Shown here piece by piece: positions 19,501-28,022 of a stretch of DNA of 59,938 bases. The stretch is taken from the NCBI GenBank assembly GCA_002375985.1, contig DFNH01000037.1, positions 1 to 59,938 on the forward strand, given 5' to 3'. Below the pieces are notes generated by a model. The model was not told the origin of the DNA, searched no databases, and was given only the letters and a program-made list of their open reading frames with translations. How positions within the stretch are numbered: position 1 is the stretch's first letter; every line of letters starts with the position of its first letter. This DNA comes from Firmicutes bacterium UBA3572. GTDB taxonomy: Bacteria; Bacillota; Desulfotomaculia; Desulfotomaculales; Desulforudaceae. A program made the position numbers and the translations under genes.

Positions 19501-19778
19501 TGCGGCGGCTGGGCAGCATTTACAGCCGCGGCGCCAGAACAACCATTGAAAACATGGACCTGTCGGAATTGGAACTGCCCGAAGGCGGCACCCTCACCCT
19601 GCGCCTGAACAAGGTAACCCCCGGTTCCATGCGGGCGCTGGGCGAAATATTTGAAGCTCTGGACGGTGTGGTGCAGCAGGGCGAACATACCGAAGCCTTT
19701 CTGGAAATAATCGACCCCGATGAAAACTGCCCCTTTATCCGGGAACTCAAAAACAGCGAGGCGAGGCGTGAAAAATGA
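16533..19778 (+). CDS. DUF499 ATP-binding protein, first gene of the Hma-like cluster
   Basis: A 1081-residue protein starting at GTG behind GGGAGGGTGAAAG. It has a P-loop in ETAFGGGKTHTLIAC (about residues 87-97) and a Walker B-like ALIMLDELAQY (about 196-205), then a long helical region with FHPTLVDFLNKKLA and NFQGTRGVLRVLSLAVR, features of the DUF499 ATPases found beside DUF1156 methyltransferases. The C-terminal 350 residues contain repeats of a small module (GYPL-type, KRGW, TLRLN) and no recognised enzyme motif. It overlaps the next gene by four bases, so the two are translationally coupled. Its biochemical activity is not known to me beyond ATP binding; a defence role is inferred from its neighbours. 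Confidence 0.85.
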   Translation: MKSVLDTCKPRSEILAGTFNPEVFTASLSPIIEYYHSGRGAIDSIYANAELFFREATYPTQGLRLALAEVFGRIAGDMTVPAIHRLETAFGGGKTHTLIACTHIAHRGAELRDVIHDILDPELLPEPGSVVVAGVAGDEIPVHKPKGDALVPYTLWGEIAYQIGGESLYREVEAEASSHAAPGRTYFERVFAGRKALIMLDELAQYAARLEAARPDGASQLAAFLMSLHGYARNHPGIAVVLTLASATDAFARQTEHLAKLIGQVRGEEISADDALGIGEKAVKGVASVVARDAVQITPVQAAEISSVLAKRLFVSVDREAARAAAEEYMSMYRRNSSLLPEAASNEDFKDRMVATYPFHPTLVDFLNKKLAIAENFQGTRGVLRVLSLAVRSLWQKRQPVPMLHACHLDLRSERVVNEILGRTGSSDLLPVLNADVGGVDTGSLEGGHSNAELADRRNPHPEGYPLYEYTWKTVFLHSLVGREEGLESKIFGLTAPEALFCVSFPGLTPPQVRTALEEISESAFYLRYEQGRYYASNEPTINSVLARIRRTLSADQVRNLLQAAARKIVAGSSHLFQIEHDVSLPEHLPDGKGRPVLGVVSLAAETVDVEAMVTTKGMNKPREQQNLVFILVPETVRVKGSDEQGELFPNLNTRAQEVWQRLEAIARQVKAMRVLTERPQSYGVNPRRLEEDDFRNRRAEREKALETAVSGIYTGLYYPSTTGHIVRREIKTAGGEGGLPFIELIRQTLIKDGKLLTGDNTTQSDLINLSKLFFEHGDTITVEKLRQSFCCVRTWPVLENPGILEQVVRAGVQKGVWCVFRMGAEESIKPAEFYYRDNEIPMGVDLSGGNYLLITPQGAKQRGWTEERKFDPSRAKEEVMYTVAQNGTATFREVTEKYAEKHGEIPGPDFEEAVVAMVKDGRLLAFRGTADQTEKPELIQGAEAVLYTPQPSDVLITPAEAAKRGWITTGRRSLNLGGKEGAGTILPLLRRLGSIYSRGARTTIENMDLSELELPEGGTLTLRLNKVTPGSMRALGEIFEALDGVVQQGEHTEAFLEIIDPDENCPFIRELKNSEARREK

Positions 19779-20383
19779 CCAAACGTAACTCACCCAACTG
19801 GAGCATAGAGCACGAGCCACTGCGCCGGATTAAAAACCTCGTGGACCGCTCTCCCTGGGTACTGCGGGTAACCGAGCACAAGGATAAGCCGGCGCCCGTT
19901 CTGGTGGTGAAAGAACGGCTAACAATCGGGGAGGACGAAAAGATAAACGGCAAGGCGCAAGGCAAGAGGGTGCTGAAAGACCGGGGCCTTTTGTACGGCC
20001 AATCCCTGCGTTGCTGCCTGCCCGTGATACGTTCCATCGTGGGCAACGTGTGCGACGATGCCGGGATACCGTTGGAACTGCAGCGTTTGTTCCATAACGG
20101 GCGCATAACGTTCCGGGGCAACCTGCCGCTGGACGAAGAAGCGGGCGCCAAACTGTCGCTGATATTCAAGCTCCAGGAACGCGTCAAGGACATGGACCGG
20201 GTGGAACTTATCGCCCGGCGCGTGGAGCGTTTCAGCCGCGAGGAAGCAATCTACTGGCTGACGCGGGCCACCCATTACGGCGATGCGGTAAACCGCTGGG
20301 CTTTAGCCGGCATGCGCCTCATGCTGGGCGGCCAGCCGGATGACAAGGCGATTTCGCAAGTGCTGGAGAGATTGCGCAGGTAA
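19775..20383 (+). CDS. unrecognised 202-residue protein of the Hma-like cluster
   Basis: A soluble, charged protein (MTKRNSPNWSIEHEPLRRIK...) with no signal peptide, membrane segment or catalytic motif that I can identify. It is coupled by a four-base overlap to DUF499 and precedes DUF1156 by 20 bases. A small protein at this position accompanies DUF499-DUF1156-helicase clusters as far as I recall, so it is probably a dedicated subunit. The LSLIFKLQERVKDMDRVELIARRVERF stretch (split here for description: LSLIFKLQERV, then a helix rich in Arg/Glu) suggests a helical interaction domain. Its function is unknown. Confidence 0.75.
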   Translation: MTKRNSPNWSIEHEPLRRIKNLVDRSPWVLRVTEHKDKPAPVLVVKERLTIGEDEKINGKAQGKRVLKDRGLLYGQSLRCCLPVIRSIVGNVCDDAGIPLELQRLFHNGRITFRGNLPLDEEAGAKLSLIFKLQERVKDMDRVELIARRVERFSREEAIYWLTRATHYGDAVNRWALAGMRLMLGGQPDDKAISQVLERLRR

Positions 20384-20403
20384 GGCACAAGAGGCGATGA
20401 AAT

Positions 20404-23400
20404 ATGAAAAATAATAGTAATACAAAATACGATACCCGCCTGATTGAAGCGGGCTTTCCCTGCCACCAGGTCGGCGCCGAGACACAGCGCGAGCGCGGTG
20501 CCAGCTCTGCTCTCCCGCCGCTTTATTTTCTCCATGTATGGTGGGCCCGGCGCCCGCTGACACCGAGCCGCGCCGCCATCCTCGGCTCGCTCCTGCCCGC
20601 CGGGACGGATCCGGACTGGTTTCTCCGCCAGCTGGGCATCGAAAAGGTGCAGGCACTGGTCAACGGGGAGCGGTGGACGCTGGAGGACAGGCTTGTGGAG
20701 AGAATTAAGGTAGATTCTGATGGCCGCGAGTGGCTTCCTGTCGATGGAGTCGTTCTCAGGGCTTTGCGAAAGGAGCAGGACCGCCGTGCGGCTAACCTGG
20801 AGACAATAGCCAGGCTCAAGCAAGCTGATTCTTCCTTGGCGCGAGATCCAGTGCTTCAGCGTTGGGAGAAAGAGAATCAACCTTTTCAAGGGGCTCTCCC
20901 GAATGAAGGGGAAAAGCTACCCGTTGTAAGGTGCGCTGCCGATCCCTATTGGGCAAAGCAACGTATCGCCTGGGAGAACGAAAAGGGGTTTCGCACAAAA
21001 GAGGATAAATACGGATATGCACGTGCCTTCAGCAAATCCTCGTGCGAGGCATTGCCCAAAAGTGAGCAACTCACAGTTCTGGACCCAACCGCTGGAGGGG
21101 GGTCAATTCCTTTCGAAGCGCTGCGCCTGGGGCACAGAGCGATCGCAATTGATTTGAACCCTGTGGCAGCTGTAATCCTCTATGCAACGCTAGATTACCC
21201 CCTCCGTTTCGGCCCGAGCCTTGTTGATGACATAAAGTATTGGGGCAATCGTCTGCGTGACGCAATGGTAAACCAGATAGGAGACCTGTTTCCAGCATCG
21301 CCATTGACCAGACAGGAGCTAGAGGAACTGAAGAGATACCTCCGCAACTGCCCGGAAGGCATGCTATCGCAGTTCAACGAGGAGGAACTCGATGGTTTCC
21401 TCTATGCTCGCCAGGTGACCTGCCCGCATTGTGGCGGCGAGGCGCCCCTGCTGAACACATGCTGGCTGTCTAAAGAGGGCGAGAAGTGGGGCGTGCGGAT
21501 CGTCACGGACGGCCGGAAGAGAGGTGGTAAGGTCCGGTTTGAAACCTATCGCGTCAGGGGCAACCGGGGGCCGAACGGTGAGGATCCGAACTTCGCCACG
21601 GTCAGCGGCGGCGTCGGTACGTGTGTGCACTGCCGCCAGGCCATTTCCGCCGATGAGATCAAGGCCCAGGCCCGGGGTGAATCGCCGCACGGCAGGTGGC
21701 AGGACCGGCTCTACTGCGTTGTGGCCGTGCGCTACCAGCCCAGGCTGGACAAAAACGGCAGGCCGCAGCGCTATAAAAGCGGTAAACGGGCCGGAGAGAT
21801 CAAAACAGAGAAGGTCCGCTTTTTCCGGCCGCCCAACGAACGCGACCTGCAGGCTTTGGCTGAGGCAGAAAAACAACTCCGGCAGCGCTGGCCAGAGTGG
21901 GAGCGGCAGGGATTCATCCCTACGGAGAACATTCCCCGGGGCCACAAAACAATGGAACCATTACGTGTGGGCATGACGCGCTGGTGCGATATGTTCACCC
22001 CGCGCCAGCTCCTGGGGCACCTCATCCTGGTAGAGGAACTCAACTGCCTCAAGCCTGAAATTCTCCGGGAACTCGGTGAAGACCGCGGCCGGGCTGTCGT
22101 TACGTACCTCCAGTTTGTGATCGATAAGGGACTTGACTACAACAGCAGGCAGACGCGCTGGGAATACACTCGAGGCATCGTGAAAGGAACCTTCGGGCGC
22201 CATGACTTCTCACTGAAATGGACATTCGGCGAGATGATCTTCACAGGCCCCAATTCGGGCGCGGCCTGGGCGCTATCGCAGGTCATCGACGCCTACGCAG
22301 GGATAGCGGAACTAATGGCACCGCTGCACGACAAGCTTAACGGAGCCGCACCTCCGGTGAGCATCCGATGTGGCACAGCCGCCCACACAGGCTTACCTGA
22401 CCGCTCCGTTGACCTGGTATGTATTGACCCGCCTTATTATAACAATGTCCAGTACGCAGAGCTGTCCGACTACTTTTACGTCTGGCAGCGGCGTACCCTC
22501 CATGACCTCTACCCGGACATCTTTCGCCGGCGGCTTACAAACAAGACGGACGAGGCGGTGGCCAACCCGGCCCGGGATGGGTCTGCTTCTAAAGCAGCCA
22601 AGGAGTACGAGCGCCTGATGGGTGAGATTTTCGCCGAGTGCCGTCGAGTTCTTAAAGACGACGGCATCATGACGATCATGTTCACCCACAAGACGCAGGA
22701 AGCCTGGGAGGCACTCACGCGCTCGCTGATTGAGAACGGCTGGACGATCACATCTTCAATGCCTGTTGAGTCTGAGGCAGCCGAGTCGATTCACCAGAAG
22801 GGCATGGCTGCGGCTGCCAGCTCTATCTTCCTGACCTGTCGCAAACGAAAGGCAGCGGACAACACGCCTGCTACCTGGACTGGTTTCGGTGGCACGGGGG
22901 TGGCCCAATGGGTGCGCGAGGCCGTGCGCCGGGCGTTGGATGAGTTTGAGCCGCTGCGGCTGAATCCCGTGGACGAAATGGTGGCGTGTTACGGCCGGGC
23001 GCTTAAAGTGCTTTCTGAGAATTGGCCGGTGCTGGACGGCAACGAGCCGGTCAGCCCCATCCGGGCCATGAACGAAGCCAGCGCGGTGGTCGCCCATTAC
23101 CAGATTGCCCGGTTAACGCAGGGGCGCTTGCAGGTGGACGATCTGAATCCCGAAGCCGCCATGGCTCTGACGTTATACGGAATATTTGGGTTGGCGGATT
23201 TCCCCTATGACGAGGCGCTGAACCTCTCGCGTTCACTCAACATCAGCCTGGGGAGCAGGACCGCCGGGTATACCGTAAAAGGCCGCATGATCGGCATCAA
23301 CGACGAAAGCCAGGGCCGGCGTACCGGGCGGAGAAGCGATGAAGCAGAAGATGCCGGTTACCACGCGCCTCTGGTGCGCCGCGGGTCAAAGCTGCGCCTC

Positions 23401-23676
23401 GCCCTGCCGGAGGAGCGCAACAAGAAGCGTATGGACAATCCGCAGACTGAGTGGGACATCCTCCACGGCCTGATCCTGGCCTACCGGGAGGGCGACGTGC
23501 CCGTCGCCCGCGCTTACCTGGAGCAGCATGCGGAAGGACGGGACCAGGTGATCCTTGATCTGCTCTCCGTTTGGGCGGTGGAAATGGCCGACGAAGAGCT
23601 GCGCAGGGAGGGAGAGGCAATCCTGTTCGGCCTGAAGTCAGCCGGCGGCAGACATGGTGGTGGAGGGATAGCATGA
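20404..23676 (+). CDS. DUF1156 DNA methyltransferase of the Hma-like cluster
   Basis: A 1090-residue adenine/cytosine-N4-type DNA methyltransferase. The DUF1156 N-terminus reads LIEAGFPCHQVGAE and PPLYFLHVWWARRPL. SAM motif I is LDPTAGGGSIPFEA (about 226-239) and the catalytic motif is IDPPYYNNVQYAEL (about 674-687). Between them lies a putative zinc ribbon (CPHCGG about 340 and CVHC about 402). It ends overlapping the helicase start (ATGA). Its likely role is self-marking of host DNA so that the helicase/ATPase part ignores it; target sequence unknown. The middle section 20660-21400 is somewhat less GC-rich than its flanks. Confidence 0.9.
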   Translation: MKNNSNTKYDTRLIEAGFPCHQVGAETQRERGASSALPPLYFLHVWWARRPLTPSRAAILGSLLPAGTDPDWFLRQLGIEKVQALVNGERWTLEDRLVERIKVDSDGREWLPVDGVVLRALRKEQDRRAANLETIARLKQADSSLARDPVLQRWEKENQPFQGALPNEGEKLPVVRCAADPYWAKQRIAWENEKGFRTKEDKYGYARAFSKSSCEALPKSEQLTVLDPTAGGGSIPFEALRLGHRAIAIDLNPVAAVILYATLDYPLRFGPSLVDDIKYWGNRLRDAMVNQIGDLFPASPLTRQELEELKRYLRNCPEGMLSQFNEEELDGFLYARQVTCPHCGGEAPLLNTCWLSKEGEKWGVRIVTDGRKRGGKVRFETYRVRGNRGPNGEDPNFATVSGGVGTCVHCRQAISADEIKAQARGESPHGRWQDRLYCVVAVRYQPRLDKNGRPQRYKSGKRAGEIKTEKVRFFRPPNERDLQALAEAEKQLRQRWPEWERQGFIPTENIPRGHKTMEPLRVGMTRWCDMFTPRQLLGHLILVEELNCLKPEILRELGEDRGRAVVTYLQFVIDKGLDYNSRQTRWEYTRGIVKGTFGRHDFSLKWTFGEMIFTGPNSGAAWALSQVIDAYAGIAELMAPLHDKLNGAAPPVSIRCGTAAHTGLPDRSVDLVCIDPPYYNNVQYAELSDYFYVWQRRTLHDLYPDIFRRRLTNKTDEAVANPARDGSASKAAKEYERLMGEIFAECRRVLKDDGIMTIMFTHKTQEAWEALTRSLIENGWTITSSMPVESEAAESIHQKGMAAAASSIFLTCRKRKAADNTPATWTGFGGTGVAQWVREAVRRALDEFEPLRLNPVDEMVACYGRALKVLSENWPVLDGNEPVSPIRAMNEASAVVAHYQIARLTQGRLQVDDLNPEAAMALTLYGIFGLADFPYDEALNLSRSLNISLGSRTAGYTVKGRMIGINDESQGRRTGRRSDEAEDAGYHAPLVRRGSKLRLALPEERNKKRMDNPQTEWDILHGLILAYREGDVPVARAYLEQHAEGRDQVILDLLSVWAVEMADEELRREGEAILFGLKSAGGRHGGGGIA

Positions 23677-26600
23677 TGAATTCGGATGGAGCCTCCACGG
23701 AAGGTAAGGGCCTGCGGTCCCGCCGCTGGCTCCTTTCCTATAAAACTTCATCAACCATGATTGACGGCCGCCCGGTCGATATGCTGCATGATTTTTACGT
23801 TCCTGCCCTTCGCCTTGCAGTGCGGTACGACCGCGTGGCCGGATACTTCCGCTCGTCTTCCCTGGCGGCCGCTTCGCAGGGATTTTCCGCCTTTGTCGGC
23901 CGGCGGGGCAAGATGCGCCTCATTGTGGGCGCCGACCTGGAGCCCGCCGACGTGAAGGCCATCCTGGCCGGTGATTCGCAGCGGCTGGCGGCGAGATTGA
24001 ATGGTGAGCTCGACCGGCCTGAGTCCTGGCCGGAGGGCATACGAAACGGCGTAACGCTTCTCGCCTGGATGGTGGCGCATGGATATCTGGAGGTTCGCGT
24101 GGCCTTCCGGGTTCACAGGGAGACCGGCGAGCCGCTTCCTTTCGATGCGGTGGATGACGGCTATGTGCATGAAAAATGGTTCATTCTGCACGATGAATTC
24201 GGCAATCGCCTGTACGGGGCAGGCACGCTCAACGAATCGAAAACGGCACTTATCCTTAACGCTGAGAATATTGACGTCCACTGCGATTGGTGGGGAGAGA
24301 CGGACCGCCGGCGGGTAGACGAAGCCGTAGAAACCTTTGAGAACCTGTGGATGGGACGGGTTCCCCACATGCCGGTAATGACCCTGCCGGAAGCGGTCCG
24401 GCAGCGCCTAATCCGGATTGCGGAGGGAATTGAACGCCCGGTGGAGATAGACGGCACCAGCGCAGCACCCAAAACGGTGGAACCGCCTGCGGCGCTGGAG
24501 CGCCTGCGCTTTGCCGTGCTGCGCGACGCCCCCCGCATGCCGGGCGGGCGGTTTGTGGGCATGCATACCGCGCCCGTGGCCCCGTGGCCGCACCAGGCCG
24601 TGGTTGTGCGCCGGCTGGTGGAAACCTGGCCGTACTCGTACCTGTTGTGCGACGAGGTGGGTCTGGGCAAAACCATTGAGGCAGGCCTGGCTTTTCGCTC
24701 CCTGTACCTGTCGGGCCTGGTGAAGCGCATCCTCATTGCCGCGCCGGCCGGTTTGACCCGGCAGTGGCAGCGCCAAATGGCGTCAAAGGTGCTGCTTCCC
24801 TTCGGCCGGGTGCGCACCACGCCGGACACGGCCCACGAGTATATTTTTCCGGTAGAGGAAACCCGGCCGGCCGGGTCCATTTTCGGGCCGGACCTGGTTA
24901 TCATATCCACGGGGCTGTTGTCCCGCCAGGAGCGGGCGGCGATCCTGGCGGAAGCGGAGCCCTTCGACATAGCGCTGGTGGACGAGGCGCATGCCGCCAG
25001 GCGCAGGAACCCCACGGCCGGGCCGGCGGCGTACCCGGACTACGGTTATCTTTACCTGTCCATCCGCAAGTACCTGCGCAAACAAGCGCGCGGTCTGTGG
25101 CTGGCCACCGCCACGCCGATGCAAATCCACCCGGTGGAGGTTTGCGACCTGCTGAGATTGACCAACCGCGTGGGGGCATTTCAGTTTGATCCCACCTTAA
25201 CGCTACAATACTACGAGATTTTGGGCAAAATTGTGCAGGGGCGGGAGCCCGCCGCCCAGGAATGGGAGTTTTTGCGGCGTGCCGTGCAGGCGGTGGAGTG
25301 GCAGGACCCGCTACTTTGGCATTTTATCAAAGAGAAGGTCATTGACGGGCGTATCCGGCCGGTTGTAAAGCGGTGGCTTGTGCACGGCTGGGTTCCCAGG
25401 GGCCGGGACCGCCAGTTGATGTGCCGGCTCATTTTCTACGCTTCGCCCCTTGCGCGGGTGATGCTGCGGCACACCCGGCAGTTGCTGGAAATATACCGCA
25501 ATAATGGCCGGTTGCAGCAAAACCTTGCCCGGCGCCATATCATCAGCATGCCCGGCATTAAATTCAACCCGCGGGAGCAGCGCGTTTACGACCAGCTGGA
25601 AGAGTATTGCCGGGGTTTGGCCAGGCAAATCCGCCTCTATGGCGACCACCAGTTTCAGCAGGTGGTTAGCTTTCTGTTAAGCTTTTTGCGGCTCCGTTTT
25701 GCCTCCAGCTTTTATGCCATCCGCGAAACACTGCGGCGCCGTTTACATAAGGTGGAAGCCACACTCCGGCACCAGCTCAAGCTGGAATTGGACGAGTCGG
25801 AACTCAGTGCGGCGCGCCTGGAAGAACTGCTCTCCGCAACCGAGGAAGAGGGCGACGAAGCGGCCGTGGAAGCATTGCTGAAGAACCGCACCACAGCTGA
25901 CCTGGAATGGGAGCGGGAAAAACTTAAAGAGATGATTGAGGGAATGGCTGATTTGACCGGGCTCTCGTCCAAAATGGTGGAACTCCTCCAAAGGCTTGAC
26001 CAGCGCAAAGACAGGCAAACCGGCCGCATTCAGCAAACCGTTATATTTACGCGGTTTTACGACACCCTGCAGGACCTGGTCCACCGCTTGCGCCGTGTGG
26101 ATCCGCAAATGCGGGTGGGCACTTATTCGGGGCAGGGCGCCGAGTATTTTGACTCGGCTTCGGGTAATATGATCCGCGTGGACCGGGAAGAAGTAAAGGA
26201 GCGGTTCCTGCGGGGCGAAATCGACGTGCTGGTGTGTACGGACGCCGCGGCCGAGGGTTTGAACCTGCAAACCGCCAACCTGCTGGTGAATTTTGATCTT
26301 GGCTGGAACCCCATGAAAGTGGAGCAGCGCATCGGGCGTATAGACCGCATCGGTCAAAAGCACCGGGAAATATACGTTTTGAACCTGTGTTACGCCGGCA
26401 GTGCCGAAGAGACGGTGTACGTGCGCTTGCTGAAGCGGCTGACCGAGGCCAACATGATTGTCGGCACCCAGCAGCTTTCATTGTTGCCGGTGGATCCCGA
26501 GGATTTCCGCAAGTTGGCTGACGGAGAACTGACCCCCGAGGAACTGGAGGCCGAAGCCACGAAAAAAATCGAGGAACAGCGCAAGCAGTCCCAACGCATG

Positions 26601-27599
26601 GAAATGGACCCGCAGGAGCTTTACGAAATATACATGCGTATGGAGCGGGACGGTTACCGGAGGCCCGTTCCGGTGGACTTACCGGCAATATGGGAGGCGC
26701 TGAGCGGTTCCCCCTATTTGCGTGCGCTGGGATGTGTAGCCGGGACGGAAGCCGGCAAGCCGCTAATAGCCCTGTCCGGCGTCGAAGGCGTTCCCGATGG
26801 AACTCTCATCACGGTTTCACGCGAACTCTACGAGGAAGGCCTTGGCAATAGCCCTCGAGGCGCTTTGCGTTTTGCCTCATACGGCGAGCCGGTTTTCGAC
26901 GCGCTACTGCAACACTTGAGCCGGTTTGCACTTCCTGCTTGCGTGCGGCGTCTTTCCGTACCGGCTCCCGGCGTGGACGGTGTGGAAGTGGTCGGTTACG
27001 CGGCTCTTTGCTGCGGGACGGGCGGTGCCCGTGAGGTCCGGCTGATAACGGCGTGGAACGATTTGAGGAATCTGGATTTGGATGAAAAGGAAACCTTGTC
27101 GGAGGCCGACGTGGAGCCTCTGCGGGAAAAGCTCCGTCAGTTAGCCAGGGAGGAGTTTGAGCATTACGGAGCGGCCGGCCGCATTGAGCGAAGCAACCTG
27201 CGCGCCGCCTATGCGCAGGAAATGCTTGCCTTTTTAGTGATTGGTGACTTGCTGGGTTTCAAGGCGCGGCACGCAGGGGAAGATGCTTTATTCTGGCCGG
27301 TACTGCGTGAAGTGAACAGAATTGTTGAGGAAAAAGAACAAGTTCTTGTGCCGGATTTACCTGCTGATATCATAAGGCCGGTGGCTGGAGAATTGCTTTT
27401 CGAGTGCGAGATACCTACCGTGGGCGACAAGGCCAGTTTGTCGGTGCCGCGCGTACTGGGCCGGTCGGCCATTGACGCGGCAAGCCGCCTGGCGGACAGC
27501 ATGAAGGTACACAAGGGTAAACTGCGCGTCGACACCGTGCTGGACCGCCTGCAGCGGGAAGTGAAAAAAACAGGACGCCGGCTTGAGGAGCCTGGTTAG
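23673..27599 (+). CDS. SNF2-type helicase with N-terminal PLD-like domain, Hma-like cluster
   Basis: 1308 residues from the ATG overlapping the DUF1156 stop; GGAGGG stands just before it. Residues 20-240 resemble a phospholipase-D-like nuclease domain (VRYDRVAGYFRSSSL, then HEKWF near 166 and GTLNESKTAL), although only one HxK-type motif is evident. The helicase core has DEVGLGKTIEAG (near 327), VDEAHAARR (near 437), LATATPM, and in the second lobe FTRFYDTLQ, TDAAAEGLNLQ and RIGRIDRIGQ. A charged coiled coil lies between the lobes. It would translocate on duplex DNA and may cut or remodel foreign DNA. It is the last gene of the cluster. Confidence 0.9.
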   Translation: MMNSDGASTEGKGLRSRRWLLSYKTSSTMIDGRPVDMLHDFYVPALRLAVRYDRVAGYFRSSSLAAASQGFSAFVGRRGKMRLIVGADLEPADVKAILAGDSQRLAARLNGELDRPESWPEGIRNGVTLLAWMVAHGYLEVRVAFRVHRETGEPLPFDAVDDGYVHEKWFILHDEFGNRLYGAGTLNESKTALILNAENIDVHCDWWGETDRRRVDEAVETFENLWMGRVPHMPVMTLPEAVRQRLIRIAEGIERPVEIDGTSAAPKTVEPPAALERLRFAVLRDAPRMPGGRFVGMHTAPVAPWPHQAVVVRRLVETWPYSYLLCDEVGLGKTIEAGLAFRSLYLSGLVKRILIAAPAGLTRQWQRQMASKVLLPFGRVRTTPDTAHEYIFPVEETRPAGSIFGPDLVIISTGLLSRQERAAILAEAEPFDIALVDEAHAARRRNPTAGPAAYPDYGYLYLSIRKYLRKQARGLWLATATPMQIHPVEVCDLLRLTNRVGAFQFDPTLTLQYYEILGKIVQGREPAAQEWEFLRRAVQAVEWQDPLLWHFIKEKVIDGRIRPVVKRWLVHGWVPRGRDRQLMCRLIFYASPLARVMLRHTRQLLEIYRNNGRLQQNLARRHIISMPGIKFNPREQRVYDQLEEYCRGLARQIRLYGDHQFQQVVSFLLSFLRLRFASSFYAIRETLRRRLHKVEATLRHQLKLELDESELSAARLEELLSATEEEGDEAAVEALLKNRTTADLEWEREKLKEMIEGMADLTGLSSKMVELLQRLDQRKDRQTGRIQQTVIFTRFYDTLQDLVHRLRRVDPQMRVGTYSGQGAEYFDSASGNMIRVDREEVKERFLRGEIDVLVCTDAAAEGLNLQTANLLVNFDLGWNPMKVEQRIGRIDRIGQKHREIYVLNLCYAGSAEETVYVRLLKRLTEANMIVGTQQLSLLPVDPEDFRKLADGELTPEELEAEATKKIEEQRKQSQRMEMDPQELYEIYMRMERDGYRRPVPVDLPAIWEALSGSPYLRALGCVAGTEAGKPLIALSGVEGVPDGTLITVSRELYEEGLGNSPRGALRFASYGEPVFDALLQHLSRFALPACVRRLSVPAPGVDGVEVVGYAALCCGTGGAREVRLITAWNDLRNLDLDEKETLSEADVEPLREKLRQLAREEFEHYGAAGRIERSNLRAAYAQEMLAFLVIGDLLGFKARHAGEDALFWPVLREVNRIVEEKEQVLVPDLPADIIRPVAGELLFECEIPTVGDKASLSVPRVLGRSAIDAASRLADSMKVHKGKLRVDTVLDRLQREVKKTGRRLEEPG

Positions 27600-28022
27600 G
27601 ACGGCCTGAGCCAGGCCCAGTCGGGAAAATGGTGTTGTCGGAAGAACGCCCGGCAAAGCCCAGTACCAGGATAATACCGGCTGTCTGGCGGTTCAGGCCG
27701 TACCCTGCCGGAAGTGGTGCTGCCCTGCCGAAAGGCAAAATTGCCAACAACGCCAAAAGCTTGGTGCTCCAACATGCTTTACAAATTACTGCCTGTAGTT
27801 TATACTAAGACGGTAGGATAGTGGGTGGTTCGAAGCCGCCCCCGGTGTCCTCCGGGAGAATAAATATTTGTTTGGAGACAAAAACCACGAAGGTTAAGCT
27901 TCGTCGAGGCGAGCTTTCCTTTGTGGTTTTTTTCGTGGAAATGGAGGCCGTGGCTGCTGGCGTTGCGCCCGGTAATAAGGGTGTTTGTTAATGTAAATTA
28001 GATTTAAGGATGGCTGATTTTG
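27600..28022. other. gap after the Hma-like cluster
   Basis: About 420 bases with no convincing gene. The middle holds small GC-rich hairpins (27822-27857: GGGTGG/CCGCCC and CCCGG/CCGGG) of unknown meaning, then the terminator at 27880-27933. Confidence 0.5.
27880..27933. terminator. long hairpin terminator, possibly bidirectional
   Basis: AAAAACCACGAAGG pairs with CCTTTGTGGTTTTT around an inner AAGCTTCG-type stem; it is flanked by A on the left and T on the right, so it could act in either direction. Confidence 0.65.

Noticed and set aside
16533..27599. DISARM defence system
   Set aside because: There is a methyltransferase, a helicase and a PLD-like domain, but the DrmA/DrmB (DUF1998) pair is absent, and DUF499 and DUF1156 are not DISARM hallmarks.
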